A stretch of 64,000 nt of DNA, taken from positions 62,001 through 126,000 of IMG/VR virus record IMGVR_UViG_3300021091_000001; one strand, 5' to 3'. Position 1 is the stretch's first letter. Every line of letters starts with the position of its first letter. Below the pieces are notes generated by a model. That model was not told the DNA's origin, did not search any database, and saw nothing but the letters and a program-made list of their open reading frames with translations. Positions 50,604 through 60,251 of this stretch are shown one piece after another. The position numbers and the translations under genes were made by a program. This stretch comes from a virus.

Positions 50604-51390
50604 TGTCTTCCTTTTTTGTTTCTAATTTCCACTTAGAACACGGTGAATCAAACGGGCACTGAGAACAATAGGATATAAGTCCTCGCTTTGGAAGAAAGAA
50701 TTTTTCCTCACTTAAAGAAGTACACCAAGCAGATAGTGTTTCTATATCTTCTTTCTTTGTATCAAACTTTGTGAAATTTGGTTTTGGATTAAGTAAATCA
50801 TAATATCCAAATTCTGCTTTCTGTATTTTAAGACCATATCTATTCCAAAAAGCTTTATTGAGCACAGCGAAATCAACACTATACAGGTATTCTTTTTTGA
50901 ACTTAACATTAAATACCCATTTAACAACATATATTTTATCATGATAAAAATAAATTAGGTCAAACTTATCTGATATAGCAACATTATTATTGATATCAAC
51001 AATAAAATCATCTTCAATAGCCATTGGAATGATATCTTGACTAGAAAAGTTTTCTGAGATACCTAAAAGAGCTGCTGCTGCTTTCGTTGTAAGGCTAGCA
51101 TTATTTCCATAAAAACTTTCATGCTGCTCATGAGCTATATCATAAGCGGTAGTATCTTTGGGATACCAAAGCTTTTCCCACCTATTTAACAGTGATGCGT
51201 ATGATGGTGCTGTTCCAGATTGTTTTTTATAAAAATAAAAATTAACTATACTTTTTAAAGTATTTTCAAACTTTTGACTTACTAGCTCTCTACCACCAAT
51301 ACGTTCTGGAAGTTTATCTTTATGTCTGAAGTCGTACAATCTTGCGCATACTTGAAAATCTTTTATCTCTTTTAAATTAGACTTAATCAT
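50593..51390 (-). CDS. RecB/Cas4-like nuclease, degenerate
   Basis: 265 residues. DFQVCARLYDFRHKDKLP and the terminal CSQCPFDSPCSKW are the two ends of an iron-sulfur PD-(D/E)XK domain. The central D...E-x-K is weak (ISDKFDLIYF, VVKWV), so activity may be lost. A second such protein lies at 43503. Confidence 0.65.
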   Translation of the reverse strand: MIKSNLKEIKDFQVCARLYDFRHKDKLPERIGGRELVSQKFENTLKSIVNFYFYKKQSGTAPSYASLLNRWEKLWYPKDTTAYDIAHEQHESFYGNNASLTTKAAAALLGISENFSSQDIIPMAIEDDFIVDINNNVAISDKFDLIYFYHDKIYVVKWVFNVKFKKEYLYSVDFAVLNKAFWNRYGLKIQKAEFGYYDLLNPKPNFTKFDTKKEDIETLSAWCTSLSEEKFFLPKRGLISYCSQCPFDSPCSKWKLETKKEDNVK

Positions 51391-52853
51391 TAAATAACCG
51401 ACATACTTTCTATAGTTGAATCAAAGTCAGACCCTTTCTCATAGTCCTTCTCTGTTATTGCTTCGTATTCTTCATATGTTTTTCGTTCGTCAACATATCT
51501 AACGAGTGGAGAATCATAAACAAATGTCGATCCAGTAATTCTATTCTTTGGAATTTGAAGCTGCATGACATTATCATCTTCTGAATCGTCCCCACTTACA
51601 AGCTTCTTTTCTGTAATGAAAATAGTAACTGCACACTTTTGTTGAATAGCAAGAGATCCACCAGTATCAGACTGCTGCACTACCTCTCTCTTTTCTTTCA
51701 TTCTGTTAGAGTTTTCTTGAGCTGTAATTATTAAAACGCAATTCATATCTCTGGCTAGCTTTTCAAGCCTAACCATCATTTCTTCGAATTCTCCCCAGCG
51801 AGGCTTACTTTTGCCACCTCTTGTAAACATTGACTGAATCGTATCAATAACAACTACATCTGGGAGTCTCTTGGTGTCACCAGTGATATCGCGGAGCCAT
51901 CTTTCTAGGTCCTCAAAATATGGAGTCTCTGGATCATGTCTGACCATGAATCTATCACCCCATTCATCTAACTTATCCCTAAACTTTTGTAGGTTATCTT
52001 TTTTTTCCTGCATAGTCCATTTGCCTGATTCAGCATAAACATTCTTGCCAATAATTTGTGTCATCAAAACTCTTTCCCAATGAGATAAAGCTTCTTCAAA
52101 GTTCACATAAAGAACCTTATAACCCTTATCCGCCCAATTGTTTATAAGACACTTAGCAAATGTGCTTTTACCTTTTCCTGATGGTGCAATAATTGCATGG
52201 ACAGCGCCTTTAAAAAAGCCACCTTCATCCGTATAGCCCATCGCTCTGTTTAGGGATTTGTATTGAGTCGGCAAAAAGTCTGGTATCTCTAATAGATCTT
52301 CAGCTCTTTTGGCAATATCTTTTGCTGTAGTTACACTATCTAGCGGATTATAGTTTAAATCATTCTCTAAATCTTTAATGTCAGATGTTATCTGAGCTAT
52401 ACGAGCTATATCTTTTTGTGACTTTTCACCCTTTTGTGTGATAAGTATTTGAAGCTCTTGTAAAGAATCTAATTGCTTTCTTTTATTTGCTTTATGCTTA
52501 ACAATTTTTGTAATTGATTCAGGAGTTGACATGTCAATAGACATCAATATCTCCATCATCATATCAACTCCAGAAACACCACCAAGACCAATATATATAT
52601 CTGTTTCTGACTCTAACCATACTTTAAAAGCTATTGGATCTACAATTGGTATCTTTGTAGTATGATAATAAGAGAGAAGAGCTTTGTAAAATTCATTAAT
52701 ACCAGTTTGACCATGTATTGATCCTACTATATCTTCTGGAAGAAAAGCATCGAAGTATGCTATAGCCTCATGTTCTCTAAAGCACAGTGCGAATATTTGA
52801 TACTCCACTGGAAACTCTTTTTTTATAGATATGACTTCCTCATCTTGAGTCAT
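51390..52853 (-). CDS. DnaB-like replicative helicase
   Basis: 487 residues. VHAIIAPSGKGKSTFAK is the Walker A loop, VVVIDTIQSMF the Walker B region, and VQQSDTGGSLAIQQKCAVTIF and RITGSTF the DnaB/RecA-fold motifs H3-H4. The N-terminal 180 residues are helical, as in DnaB. It unwinds the fork beside the primase and polymerase. Confidence 0.9.
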   Translation of the reverse strand: MTQDEEVISIKKEFPVEYQIFALCFREHEAIAYFDAFLPEDIVGSIHGQTGINEFYKALLSYYHTTKIPIVDPIAFKVWLESETDIYIGLGGVSGVDMMMEILMSIDMSTPESITKIVKHKANKRKQLDSLQELQILITQKGEKSQKDIARIAQITSDIKDLENDLNYNPLDSVTTAKDIAKRAEDLLEIPDFLPTQYKSLNRAMGYTDEGGFFKGAVHAIIAPSGKGKSTFAKCLINNWADKGYKVLYVNFEEALSHWERVLMTQIIGKNVYAESGKWTMQEKKDNLQKFRDKLDEWGDRFMVRHDPETPYFEDLERWLRDITGDTKRLPDVVVIDTIQSMFTRGGKSKPRWGEFEEMMVRLEKLARDMNCVLIITAQENSNRMKEKREVVQQSDTGGSLAIQQKCAVTIFITEKKLVSGDDSEDDNVMQLQIPKNRITGSTFVYDSPLVRYVDERKTYEEYEAITEKDYEKGSDFDSTIESMSVI

Positions 52854-53484
52854 TTTTTCTTTTTTCTTTCATCTTCTTGTAGTAAGATTTTCTGTTCTCT
52901 GAATTTCTTTTCTTTGCTTGAACATAAGCTGGATTATTCTTAATGCTTTTTTTTGCAACAGTCTTTGGTACATATTTACTATTTCTAATAGCAAATAACA
53001 TTCTATCATACACAGAGTCTTCTGTTAGTTGATCATTATATCTAAATATAACTAGAGTTATACCAGCTTCTTTGCATAGCTGAATTTTCTTTTCATCTCT
53101 TTCTTGAGCTTTTTCAAACTCATATCTAGAATCAAAAAATCTCTGCGTATAAAAGAAATGCTGTCTTCCGTGATACTCAGCTGCAAGTTTATACTTAGGA
53201 CAGTAAACGTCTAGCTTGAGTCTCTCACCAATGTGATGTTCATTAACAATGGCTTCTCCTGGAAAAAGTTTTTTCATTACCAATGTCAGAGCTGTTTGAC
53301 CTCTAGACATTTTTTTATGTCGTTCTTTAATCCAGGATAAACCAAGTTGATTTATTCTTTTATTTAGCTTGTTTATAGATATAGAAAGTTCTTTTGCTAT
53401 ATCTGATAGAGACAAATTACTCTCAAACAAAAGGTCTGTGAGAAATTCGTCATCATCCTGATGATCTTCCCACTTATTGCTCAT
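52840..53484 (-). CDS. HTH plus Vsr-like/DUF559-type endonuclease
   Basis: 214 residues. SLSDIAKELSISINKLNKRI is an HTH; LKLDVYCPKYKLAAEYHG (Asp, Glu-x-His) and RDEKKIQLCKEAGITLV match the PD-(D/E)XK core of Vsr-like or DUF559 enzymes. It may be a homing-type or mismatch nuclease. The C-terminus is Lys/Arg-rich. Confidence 0.72.
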   Translation of the reverse strand: MSNKWEDHQDDDEFLTDLLFESNLSLSDIAKELSISINKLNKRINQLGLSWIKERHKKMSRGQTALTLVMKKLFPGEAIVNEHHIGERLKLDVYCPKYKLAAEYHGRQHFFYTQRFFDSRYEFEKAQERDEKKIQLCKEAGITLVIFRYNDQLTEDSVYDRMLFAIRNSKYVPKTVAKKSIKNNPAYVQAKKRNSENRKSYYKKMKEKRKNDSR

Positions 53485-53487
53485 GGC

Positions 53488-54138
53488 TTACCTATTGATT
53501 CTATCAATAGACCTAGCTACTGTCAGTGTCTTTCCAAGATCTAAAATTGATAAATCTGTTTTTTCCCATATCTTTGGTGCTAAAGCAGAACTTAACATTG
53601 GACAATCTAAAACTATAGTTTTGTATTCGTTATCAAATTCAGATATCTGAGCCATAACAGAATCAAGCTTATCATAAAAATCATTATATGGAACTTGAAT
53701 GAAAGCAGAATCTTTTGAGAAGAATTTTCCTATATTTGATTTGTGCTGAAAAGATATGACAAGAACTTTATTATATTTAAAGTAATAATTCATAAATGTT
53801 TTGAACGTATCATAGTTCTTATTAATATAATTCTCTAAGAATGTAGAATCATAGAAATCCTTATTCAGAGCACCTATCTTTCCAAGTTTGTTCTCTTGAG
53901 ATTGAACAAAATCTATCTGAGCAGCTGCTAAATAGTTTGAGTCAGCTAGTGTCAAACCTCTAAGCGTCGATTGAACAAACTGCTTTGGTGGTTTCTTTTC
54001 GCCTTTGATATCTCCAAGCATAGAGAAGAAAGCAGATCTTGTATAAGTAACAAAAGCAAATCTTTTTCTACTCTCAAGCATCTCTGTGACTTTAATAAGT
54101 GTTTCTTTTTCTGTATACGTTTTCACTTTAGATTCCAA
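53488..54138 (-). CDS. GT-D-fold-like glycosyltransferase, tentative
   Basis: 216 residues. VLVISFQHKSNIGK, a VPYNDFYDKLD segment, KTIVLDCPMLSSALAPKIW and SILDLGKTL resemble the GT-D (DUF1792-like) fold, where the last motif contains a conserved Asp-Leu/Ile-Gly. Not certain. It is next to a GT2 gene with which it overlaps by 16 nt. Confidence 0.5.
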   Translation of the reverse strand: MESKVKTYTEKETLIKVTEMLESRKRFAFVTYTRSAFFSMLGDIKGEKKPPKQFVQSTLRGLTLADSNYLAAAQIDFVQSQENKLGKIGALNKDFYDSTFLENYINKNYDTFKTFMNYYFKYNKVLVISFQHKSNIGKFFSKDSAFIQVPYNDFYDKLDSVMAQISEFDNEYKTIVLDCPMLSSALAPKIWEKTDLSILDLGKTLTVARSIDRINR

Positions 54139-54809
54139 TTTAGTAGTACGGGATTAAGATCGATTATAGATTCAATATGCTGGATATTGTGGAATTCACC
54201 TCTGTCTATCGCCATGTATCTATCATACTTCATTTGCTTGTCATCGTCATATACATAGCCCAAATGCTGCATTGCGAGACCAGAATGAACCCAATAGTTT
54301 CTTTGTCCAACCCAATTTACAACATAAGTTGGTTCAGATCCACAAGCTAACTTTCTATCAAAAAATGCTCCACCAGTTTGATATCTAAAAATTCTTGAGC
54401 TGTTGTTAGGAGTCCAAAGCTTATCTACTCTGTATTGTTTTTCGTTCCACATATGATAAAAGCGAACATTAACAACATCATATGGAGATGACTTTAAAAC
54501 TTCTTTGATCTCCAAACCATCTTCATGGTATAGTTTTTCATCACAGTCAATTGCGATAATCCAATCGCCATCTTTTGCAAACTTTTCTAAGTTATGCCAA
54601 GCTTTAGCTCTGAGATTACCTTCATGCTGCCTAAACAAGGACTCCTCATTTGTGAAGACCTCTGCATACTTAGCGGCTATTTGTGGAGTATTATCATCAG
54701 AACAATCATCTGTAAATATAATTTTGTCGACCTGTGTCGACAGTCTTTCTAGTACTTCTTCCAAAAATCTATTGGCTTCATTTTTGCCAACCATTTGTGC
54801 AATAATCAT
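54123..54809 (-). CDS. glycosyltransferase family 2
   Basis: 228 residues from ATG 54809 (MIIAQMVGKNEANRF); a TTG at 54821 would add four residues. IIFTDDCSDDNTPQI and WIIAIDCDEKLYHED (DxD) are GT2 motifs. An N-terminal MVGKNE start is typical of bacterial sugar-transfer enzymes of this group. It probably modifies a host or virion glycan. Confidence 0.85.
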   Translation of the reverse strand: MIIAQMVGKNEANRFLEEVLERLSTQVDKIIFTDDCSDDNTPQIAAKYAEVFTNEESLFRQHEGNLRAKAWHNLEKFAKDGDWIIAIDCDEKLYHEDGLEIKEVLKSSPYDVVNVRFYHMWNEKQYRVDKLWTPNNSSRIFRYQTGGAFFDRKLACGSEPTYVVNWVGQRNYWVHSGLAMQHLGYVYDDDKQMKYDRYMAIDRGEFHNIQHIESIIDLNPVLLNWNLK

Positions 54810-54829
54810 ATTATGTCCCAAAAACTAAA

Positions 54830-54860
54830 CTGGGGGACCACCAGTAGAGTGATCCCCCAG
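54830..54860 (-). terminator. intrinsic terminator
   Basis: CTGGGGGA/TCCCCCAG stem, then TTTAGTTTTT on the minus strand. It follows the gene at 54882. Confidence 0.75.
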
Positions 54861-54881
54861 AACTTATGTTGTAGTCAGCTA

Positions 54882-55073
54882 TCAGGCTGAGAGCTCTTCG
54901 ATCTGCTCACGAGCTTCCACAGAAGAAATGCGCTCAACATCAGTAGACATGAACAGAAGCTCACCAGAAACACCACGACGACCCATGGCAACTTTCTGTG
55001 CGTCTGTCTTGCTGTTTGCCTTCACCAATGTAGTCGAAGTGACTGCAAAATACTTGAACTTATTATCTGACAT
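54882..55073 (-). CDS. small hypothetical protein
   Basis: 63 residues, GC-richer than its surroundings (visible by eye). Starts MSDNKFKYFAVTST; helical tail with EAREQIEEL. A terminator follows, so it is the end of a unit. Possibly an abundant late or early protein; function unknown. Confidence 0.58.
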   Translation of the reverse strand: MSDNKFKYFAVTSTTLVKANSKTDAQKVAMGRRGVSGELLFMSTDVERISSVEAREQIEELSA

Positions 55074-55089
55074 TTTATGTTTTTCCTTT

Positions 55090-55494
55090 TTATTTAGTTG
55101 GATAATGGATTGCGATATATTCTATCGCATCTTGCAGGGTATCTGCAAGTTTTGTTGCCATATATTTCATGTACACTCTATCCTTATAGGATGGTGCACA
55201 AAACACTACTGTTGGTTGGCCATGGATCTTAGCCCATGCCATCTCAAAGTCAGTGCCTATATATGCGCGATCTTTTATCATATATTCTACCAAAACAATA
55301 TCTGATCTTTGTTGCATGAATATATTTTTTCTTGCAATCTCTTCTGGAGACATCGTTTTGTCCTCTGGAATAGAGGTAGGATCATATACTGAATAACCAC
55401 GCTGCGTCAACATAAACGTAGCTTCTTTTCTCCAGGTTATAGCATAATCACCGACGTAGTCCATAGCGCCGGACAAAAAAACTGTTAAGCTCAT
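55090..55494 (-). CDS. nucleoside 2-deoxyribosyltransferase-like
   Basis: 134 residues from ATG 55494, overlapping the previous stop (ATGA). FLSGAMDYVGD, SVYDPTSI, RSDIVLVEYMI, GTDFEMAWAKIHGQP and VVFCAP match the nucleoside deoxyribosyltransferase fold. The catalytic Glu of FEMAW is present. It may salvage or alter nucleosides. Confidence 0.75.
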   Translation of the reverse strand: MSLTVFLSGAMDYVGDYAITWRKEATFMLTQRGYSVYDPTSIPEDKTMSPEEIARKNIFMQQRSDIVLVEYMIKDRAYIGTDFEMAWAKIHGQPTVVFCAPSYKDRVYMKYMATKLADTLQDAIEYIAIHYPTK

Positions 55495-55895
55495 ACAGGC
55501 CAATAATACTCTAGATCTGACGGTTCGTCAAAGTATTGCGAATAGTATTGGTAATCTTTTCTCAAAAGATTTGACCTATGAGATCTATGCAGTTCCTCAT
55601 TGCCAAACCATGAAGGAAGAGTTATGTGTTTATAATCTATTTCTTCCATCTGCATTGTATTTTTATATCCTCTTTTAGCCCATTCTTCAATGGTAAAATT
55701 CTGATACAACTTAAGAGCTTCTTCATATCCAGTCCACATACGTGTTACTGGGTGATTTCGCCAACCTTTTGTAGAAGTTCTATCTAATAGAATGTTGAGA
55801 ATTTGGTACGTCTCTACGCGTTGTTTGCCCAACCGACGATAGTCAAGTATTCTTACAGATTGCAAAAGATCTGGATAAGGCAAAAAGGTTTGCAT
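55491..55895 (-). CDS. conserved phage/actinobacterial DNA-repair-like protein
   Basis: 134 residues. The start MQTFLPYPDL, LDYRRLGKQRVETYQIL, HPVTRMWTGYEEAL and WAKRGYKNT match a conserved family of MSMEG-type proteins proposed to act like pyrimidine-dimer glycosylases. Codon 21 is a CGG read in the zero frame as the conserved Arg, so not every CGG in this region shifts. Confidence 0.75.
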   Translation of the reverse strand: MQTFLPYPDLLQSVRILDYRRLGKQRVETYQILNILLDRTSTKGWRNHPVTRMWTGYEEALKLYQNFTIEEWAKRGYKNTMQMEEIDYKHITLPSWFGNEELHRSHRSNLLRKDYQYYSQYFDEPSDLEYYWPV

Positions 55896-55900
55896 AATCT

Positions 55901-56293
55901 TTACTTCTTAAATTCTGTCCATGTTTTGTCACCAACACCATAATACTCTCTGGCAAGTCCAGATGCAACTATATCATTATTCAGACACTGACCTTCTGCA
56001 TTCCAAACTCTAGCAAGAACTCTACCATACTTTTCATTCTTGTCAAGAATAGTCTCTATTTTTACTTTATGGCCAGCTTTAGCTAACCATTGATCTGTAA
56101 ATTCTTTTGCAGCTAAGCCCTTTTGTTTTTCTTCTAGATTTGTTGTACGACTCTCTGGAGTATTAACGCCATAAAGTCTTACTCGCCCCTTACGAAGGGT
56201 ATCAAAACCAAGGTCAATAACGATATCAAAGGTATCACCATCAACAACTTTTTTGACTTCTGCCTTGTAATAATAAACATTTTTATCTTGCAT
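55901..56293 (-). CDS. staphylococcal-nuclease-like thermonuclease
   Basis: 130 residues from ATG 56293 (AAGGAAT upstream); the frame opens earlier. VDGDTFDI, RVRLYGVNTPESR and YGRVLARVW hold the Asp, Arg, Glu and Arg residues of the SNase active site. No signal peptide with this start. It would degrade or nick DNA/RNA in the cell. Confidence 0.87.
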   Translation of the reverse strand: MQDKNVYYYKAEVKKVVDGDTFDIVIDLGFDTLRKGRVRLYGVNTPESRTTNLEEKQKGLAAKEFTDQWLAKAGHKVKIETILDKNEKYGRVLARVWNAEGQCLNNDIVASGLAREYYGVGDKTWTEFKK

Positions 56294-56445
56294 TTTGTAT
56301 TCCTTTATAGTTTTTAAATTGCTAAATATCATAGCATATAATTCATTTAAACTTTGTACAGATTTATTCAATAATCATCTGGCAGTAGAAAAAGTTAATT
56401 ATGATTACAGTAATGCATCTATAGAAATTTATAAACCAAGTATTT

Positions 56446-57375
56446 TTAATATTTAATTCCATACACATTAGACGTATTAAAATCTATCTTTGATCTATTT
56501 AAATAGTCTTGATATGCCTCAGCGTCTGGGGCTCCATAAAAGCCAAATTTTTTTCCGTATATATACTCTGTCATACCAACTTTGTCTTTGTCCAATTCCT
56601 CAAAGTAAAATTTTCTATCATCTTTGTATGTATCTTTTGAGAAACCATTAATTTCCTGTTTTGTTAATGTTGATATCATAGATGTTTCTGAACTAAAAAA
56701 TCTATAACCCCTTGTACAGGCTCTTAAAGCTGTAAATTCTTGTTCTGGATTAAATATAATAAAAGGATTGTATGATATATCATATATAAAATTAGAAAGA
56801 GTAAAAAGACCACTACAACCCAAGCTTAAATGATGCTCTAAAAATTTACCAAGAAATTTCTCTTCATTTATTCTACTTTTATCTGGACAGGTTATTGGTT
56901 GACCTTTTTGAGGAAAAAATGGAAACGCATCCACTCCATTAAAATTCTTAATGTATTCTTTATGCTCATCATAATACACAGAAACATCATGCCAGGCACA
57001 GGTTTGTGAAATAGCAGGTTTTTTAATATGTTTTAGCAATAAATTTAAATCTTTTTTAAGAACAGAGTCCCAATTTTTAGCAAAAATAGTATGAGCGTCT
57101 ATTTGTAAAAAATATTTTTCATCATCATGGAGAGATGACGCTATCAACCTAGCCATAGCGACGCCTAATGGCTTATCATATTGCGCGTTCACACATCGAA
57201 CGTTTTTGTATTGACTAAAATCTTCAAAAGATTTTGAATTTGTTTTTTGATTAAAAATACCAAAATGAATACTTTCAGGTTTGTCAGCTTTTTCAAAAGC
57301 GTCTTCTACTGTAATATGAGTAAAATATTCATTAAAAGCTGGAATTGCTATGAAGATTTTTTCATTTTTCCACAC
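56446..57375 (-). CDS. GlcNAc-transferase-family glycosyltransferase
   Basis: 309 residues. IFIAIPAFNEYF, GVAMARLIASSLHDDE and YFLQIDAHTIFAKNWD (a D-x-H site) match the GlcNAc (GT60-like) family. A Cys/His-rich mid region follows. It stands beside another GT2 gene, suggesting sequential sugar addition. Confidence 0.78.
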   Translation of the reverse strand: MWKNEKIFIAIPAFNEYFTHITVEDAFEKADKPESIHFGIFNQKTNSKSFEDFSQYKNVRCVNAQYDKPLGVAMARLIASSLHDDEKYFLQIDAHTIFAKNWDSVLKKDLNLLLKHIKKPAISQTCAWHDVSVYYDEHKEYIKNFNGVDAFPFFPQKGQPITCPDKSRINEEKFLGKFLEHHLSLGCSGLFTLSNFIYDISYNPFIIFNPEQEFTALRACTRGYRFFSSETSMISTLTKQEINGFSKDTYKDDRKFYFEELDKDKVGMTEYIYGKKFGFYGAPDAEAYQDYLNRSKIDFNTSNVYGIKY

Positions 57376-57376
57376 T

Positions 57377-58201
57377 TTAGTCTCTTTCTATACCTATGTA
57401 ATCACAAGCTTTTCTAAAAATTTCCCTACTTATTGGAAACTGCGCATCAGCGTGACTATAACCCTGTCCTGGCTTAGGAGATGATGCATGCCAACTGTGT
57501 CCTATAGATACAGATCCATCATAGACTACATTATAACCTAGATGTCTAGCAAAATAAGAACACCAGGTTTCCTCATAATAGTGAGGAGTAGGAAGAAATG
57601 CTCCTATTGCATTTGGATACATCTCTTTGTATTTTGGATGATTTGTTAACTCATTCCATACTTCTCTACGTACAAAATAAGCGGAGCCTGAAACAGTTAC
57701 ACATTCTACCCTATCCCTATAGAGTAAATCTTCAGTATCTAGTTCATTCCATCCCCTATGCTTTGGCGCTGTGTTGGTTCCCACTATTCCCGCATGGCGT
57801 ATTGCTCCATTCTCATCACGTTGTTTTGGTCCAAGTATATGTATATCTGGATTGTCATCAAATATCTTTTGAATTTTCTCAACGTCGCTGGTAGTCATCC
57901 ATACATCTGCATTTAAAAGTCCTATAATTTCACCATAGGAAAACTTAACCATTTGATTGCACGCTGCTGAATAGCCTATATTTTCATTTTTCCAAGCAGC
58001 TGAAATCATATATCTTTTATTCTTTACAGATTCTTTTTCTAGCCACTCCCATGAACCGTCAGTAGAGCCATTGTCTGACACAAAAAGATTCCATACATTT
58101 CTGAGCGCGCCACTTGAATAATGAACATCGCCATGTAAGGTATCCAATAATCTATTCAGCTCTTTTCTTGAGTTGTAATTTACAACGCATAGATCAATCA
58201 T
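57377..58201 (-). CDS. glycosyltransferase family 2
   Basis: 274 residues. MIDLCVVNYNSRKELNR, LFVSDNGSTDGSW, IGLLNADVWM and SAYFVRREVWNEL are typical GT2 rhamnosyl/galactosyl-type motifs. It overlaps the next gene by 4 nt. Confidence 0.88.
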   Translation of the reverse strand: MIDLCVVNYNSRKELNRLLDTLHGDVHYSSGALRNVWNLFVSDNGSTDGSWEWLEKESVKNKRYMISAAWKNENIGYSAACNQMVKFSYGEIIGLLNADVWMTTSDVEKIQKIFDDNPDIHILGPKQRDENGAIRHAGIVGTNTAPKHRGWNELDTEDLLYRDRVECVTVSGSAYFVRREVWNELTNHPKYKEMYPNAIGAFLPTPHYYEETWCSYFARHLGYNVVYDGSVSIGHSWHASSPKPGQGYSHADAQFPISREIFRKACDYIGIERD

Positions 58202-58479
58202 TCAATTCCCAAACTGTAAGTATTATCATAATTCATTGAAACAACTATGTTAAAGGCATCTTCTAAATCTGTTCCTTTTTGAATCAAATAAATAAAATGC
58301 TCTTTTGCTTGCTGAGTATTGTTCATGCAAAATTCCTGTAATCTATTTATGTATTGAATCCAAGTAATTGTATCTTGTGTTTTTTTTATTGTTTTTGAAT
58401 TAAAAATATTGTTGCCAATTATATACCCAATTGCTCCACATCCAATTATTGTAAGAATATATTTACCATTCTTCTTCAT
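58198..58479 (-). CDS. small membrane protein
   Basis: 93 residues. An N-terminal hydrophobic helix (about 7-25) precedes a polar helical domain. It overlaps neighbours. Function unknown. Confidence 0.58.
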   Translation of the reverse strand: MKKNGKYILTIIGCGAIGYIIGNNIFNSKTIKKTQDTITWIQYINRLQEFCMNNTQQAKEHFIYLIQKGTDLEDAFNIVVSMNYDNTYSLGIE

Positions 58480-58699
58480 AAGATTCCCCTACACTGAAAT
58501 AAGTATCAGTTATCCAATTTCTAATATCTTGTGCTACTTCTAGCCAATCTTCTTTTTCTCTAGCATCGTCGCAAGACTCTGCCATGTATTCATAGATTGA
58601 TATAATATGTTCTAGTCTTTCCAGACTAGCGACATAAACTGCCTGACCAGCATTTACTTTGACTGTTATTTTCTTTTTTGTATTCTGCTTTTTACTCAT
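58463..58699 (-). CDS. hypothetical small helical protein
   Basis: 78 residues. Basic first 15 residues, then helices with Trp (DWLEVAQDIRNWI). It overlaps both neighbours. No family recognised. Confidence 0.55.
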   Translation of the reverse strand: MSKKQNTKKKITVKVNAGQAVYVASLERLEHIISIYEYMAESCDDAREKEDWLEVAQDIRNWITDTYFSVGESYEEEW

Positions 58700-58928
58700 C
58701 GCTTTGCTTCTTTGTTTTTATTTCTGCATTCATTATTTCTTCTTTTGGCACCTCGTAAACACATAAGCTATTTTTTTCTGGCTCAAATGTAACGAAGAGA
58801 ATCTTCTTTTGGTCCAGGCTATATCCATCGGGAGGAGCAGATTCTAGAGCAATCTTTTTGGAAGCGCAACCAAAAACCTGACTCAATCCCTTATATACAA
58901 CTACATAATTTAATTTGCCTGCTGCCAT
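58692..58928 (-). CDS. hypothetical small protein
   Basis: 78 residues; a beta-rich first half with VVYKGLSQVFG, then a Lys/Glu-rich tail. It overlaps the deaminase by 19 nt. Unknown. Confidence 0.52.
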   Translation of the reverse strand: MAAGKLNYVVVYKGLSQVFGCASKKIALESAPPDGYSLDQKKILFVTFEPEKNSLCVYEVPKEEIMNAEIKTKKQSDE

Positions 58929-59392
58929 ATATCTACCTTCACTGTCTCAACATTGGCTTTATTTAAAAAGCTTTGTACTTCATTCCAATTGTCATATGAA
59001 TAAGATTGATCGTCTAAGTAGAATACTTTTTCTACTGTGGAATTTGCTATCAACTTAGCACAAGTAAAACATGGTGGTCCATTTACATATAATTTAAGTG
59101 GCTTAAGACTATAATCACAATGTAAAAGAGCATTCTGTTCTGCGTGAATAGATATACAATTATCGTATGATGATCCTGGAGAAGAGTTTTCTAGATATCT
59201 AGGACATCCACCGTCTTCACAGTGATCAAATCCACTAGGACCGCCATTGTATCCCATGCCAACAACATGATTTTTAGAATCAATTAATACTGCAGCATAC
59301 TTTCTTTTTGCACATGTAGAAAATAAATCAGCTGCATATTTGCAAAGCTGCATATATTTTATATCTTTTTTAGAATATCTATGTTGTAACAT
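58910..59392 (-). CDS. dCMP deaminase
   Basis: 160 residues. HAEQNALLH (His and catalytic Glu) and PPCFTCAKL (two Cys) form the deaminase zinc site. An added upstream HCEDGGCPR group is typical of dCMP deaminases. It converts dCMP to dUMP for ThyX, which lies just to the right. Confidence 0.9.
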   Translation of the reverse strand: MLQHRYSKKDIKYMQLCKYAADLFSTCAKRKYAAVLIDSKNHVVGMGYNGGPSGFDHCEDGGCPRYLENSSPGSSYDNCISIHAEQNALLHCDYSLKPLKLYVNGPPCFTCAKLIANSTVEKVFYLDDQSYSYDNWNEVQSFLNKANVETVKVDIWQQAN

Positions 59393-59543
59393 AAATTAAT
59401 GTTCCTAAAACCAAAGATGAAATAATAGAAAGACTATATGCTATTACTCTTACATTTCTATCTTTTTGTGTTTGAGCTAATAGATGTAGACTAATCATCC
59501 AGTTTAGGATTATAGTAAATAATATTATATATAATACCTGCAT
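59379..59543 (-). CDS. 54-residue two-pass membrane protein
   Basis: ATG 59543, overlapping the ThyX stop (TAATG), with two hydrophobic helices (about 2-21 and 33-52). Its TAG overlaps the deaminase start. Overlaps on both sides support translation. Confidence 0.55.
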   Translation of the reverse strand: MQVLYIILFTIILNWMISLHLLAQTQKDRNVRVIAYSLSIISSLVLGTLIYVTT

Positions 59544-60247
59544 TATATTAAATTTTCCGGAAGTAAAGATTTAAATGATATTGGAAACAATGGTTCTACA
59601 AGGCTTCTAATTGCTGATGCATACTTTTGAATTTCAAACTGACTATCTTCAGCAAGTCTTTGAGACAGAAACAAAACAACAGATTGCAGCGAACAAGACC
59701 ATCTATAAACTACGTACATACAATAAGCTGGCAAGAATAAACGTGCTTGCTCTGGTGCAATTCCATGCTCTATTGCGGTGTTATAGAGGGCTTCGCCCTG
59801 TTCCGCGTATCTCTGTAGCTCAGTGCTTAGAATCGCTCCTACAAATGGGTCAGCTAAACCATGAGAACCTTGTTTTTTGTCCTCTGGGGCAAGTCTCCAC
59901 TCATCTGATAATGGAATATAAAACTCTGGGTCCATTGTAATGTATCTTCTAGATGATTCATTCCAAGAATCCATTGTATGATCAGAACCAACAACATATT
60001 TCCAATGTTGTCTAGCCACCATTAGAGGAGCCTTGAGTTCTAGTGTCACAAAAGCATGCCTAAATGGAGACATATGATTTTCTCTTGCCAAGAAATTCAC
60101 GAGTCTTGCGTCTGAGGTTGTCATTTCTTTTGATTCTTTTGCAAAAGATGCTCTTGCGGCATTGACAACAGAAAGATCACTCCCCATACTATCAATCAGT
60201 CTAACATAACCCTTGTCTAAAACATCTATCATTTTGTCATCTGACAT
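59543..60247 (-). CDS. thyX: flavin-dependent thymidylate synthase
   Basis: 234 residues from ATG 60247 (MSDDKMIDVL); ATG 60262 is another option. RQHWKYVVG ... NESSRRY is the ThyX signature with FAD and dUMP-binding Arg, His and Arg residues, and HMSPFRHAFVTL and LFLPAYCMYVVYRW match further. It uses FAD and folate to make dTMP. Next to dCMP deaminase and near the RNR and dNMP kinase genes. Confidence 0.92.
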   Translation of the reverse strand: MSDDKMIDVLDKGYVRLIDSMGSDLSVVNAARASFAKESKEMTTSDARLVNFLARENHMSPFRHAFVTLELKAPLMVARQHWKYVVGSDHTMDSWNESSRRYITMDPEFYIPLSDEWRLAPEDKKQGSHGLADPFVGAILSTELQRYAEQGEALYNTAIEHGIAPEQARLFLPAYCMYVVYRWSCSLQSVVLFLSQRLAEDSQFEIQKYASAIRSLVEPLFPISFKSLLPENLI

Positions 60248-60251
60248 ATTA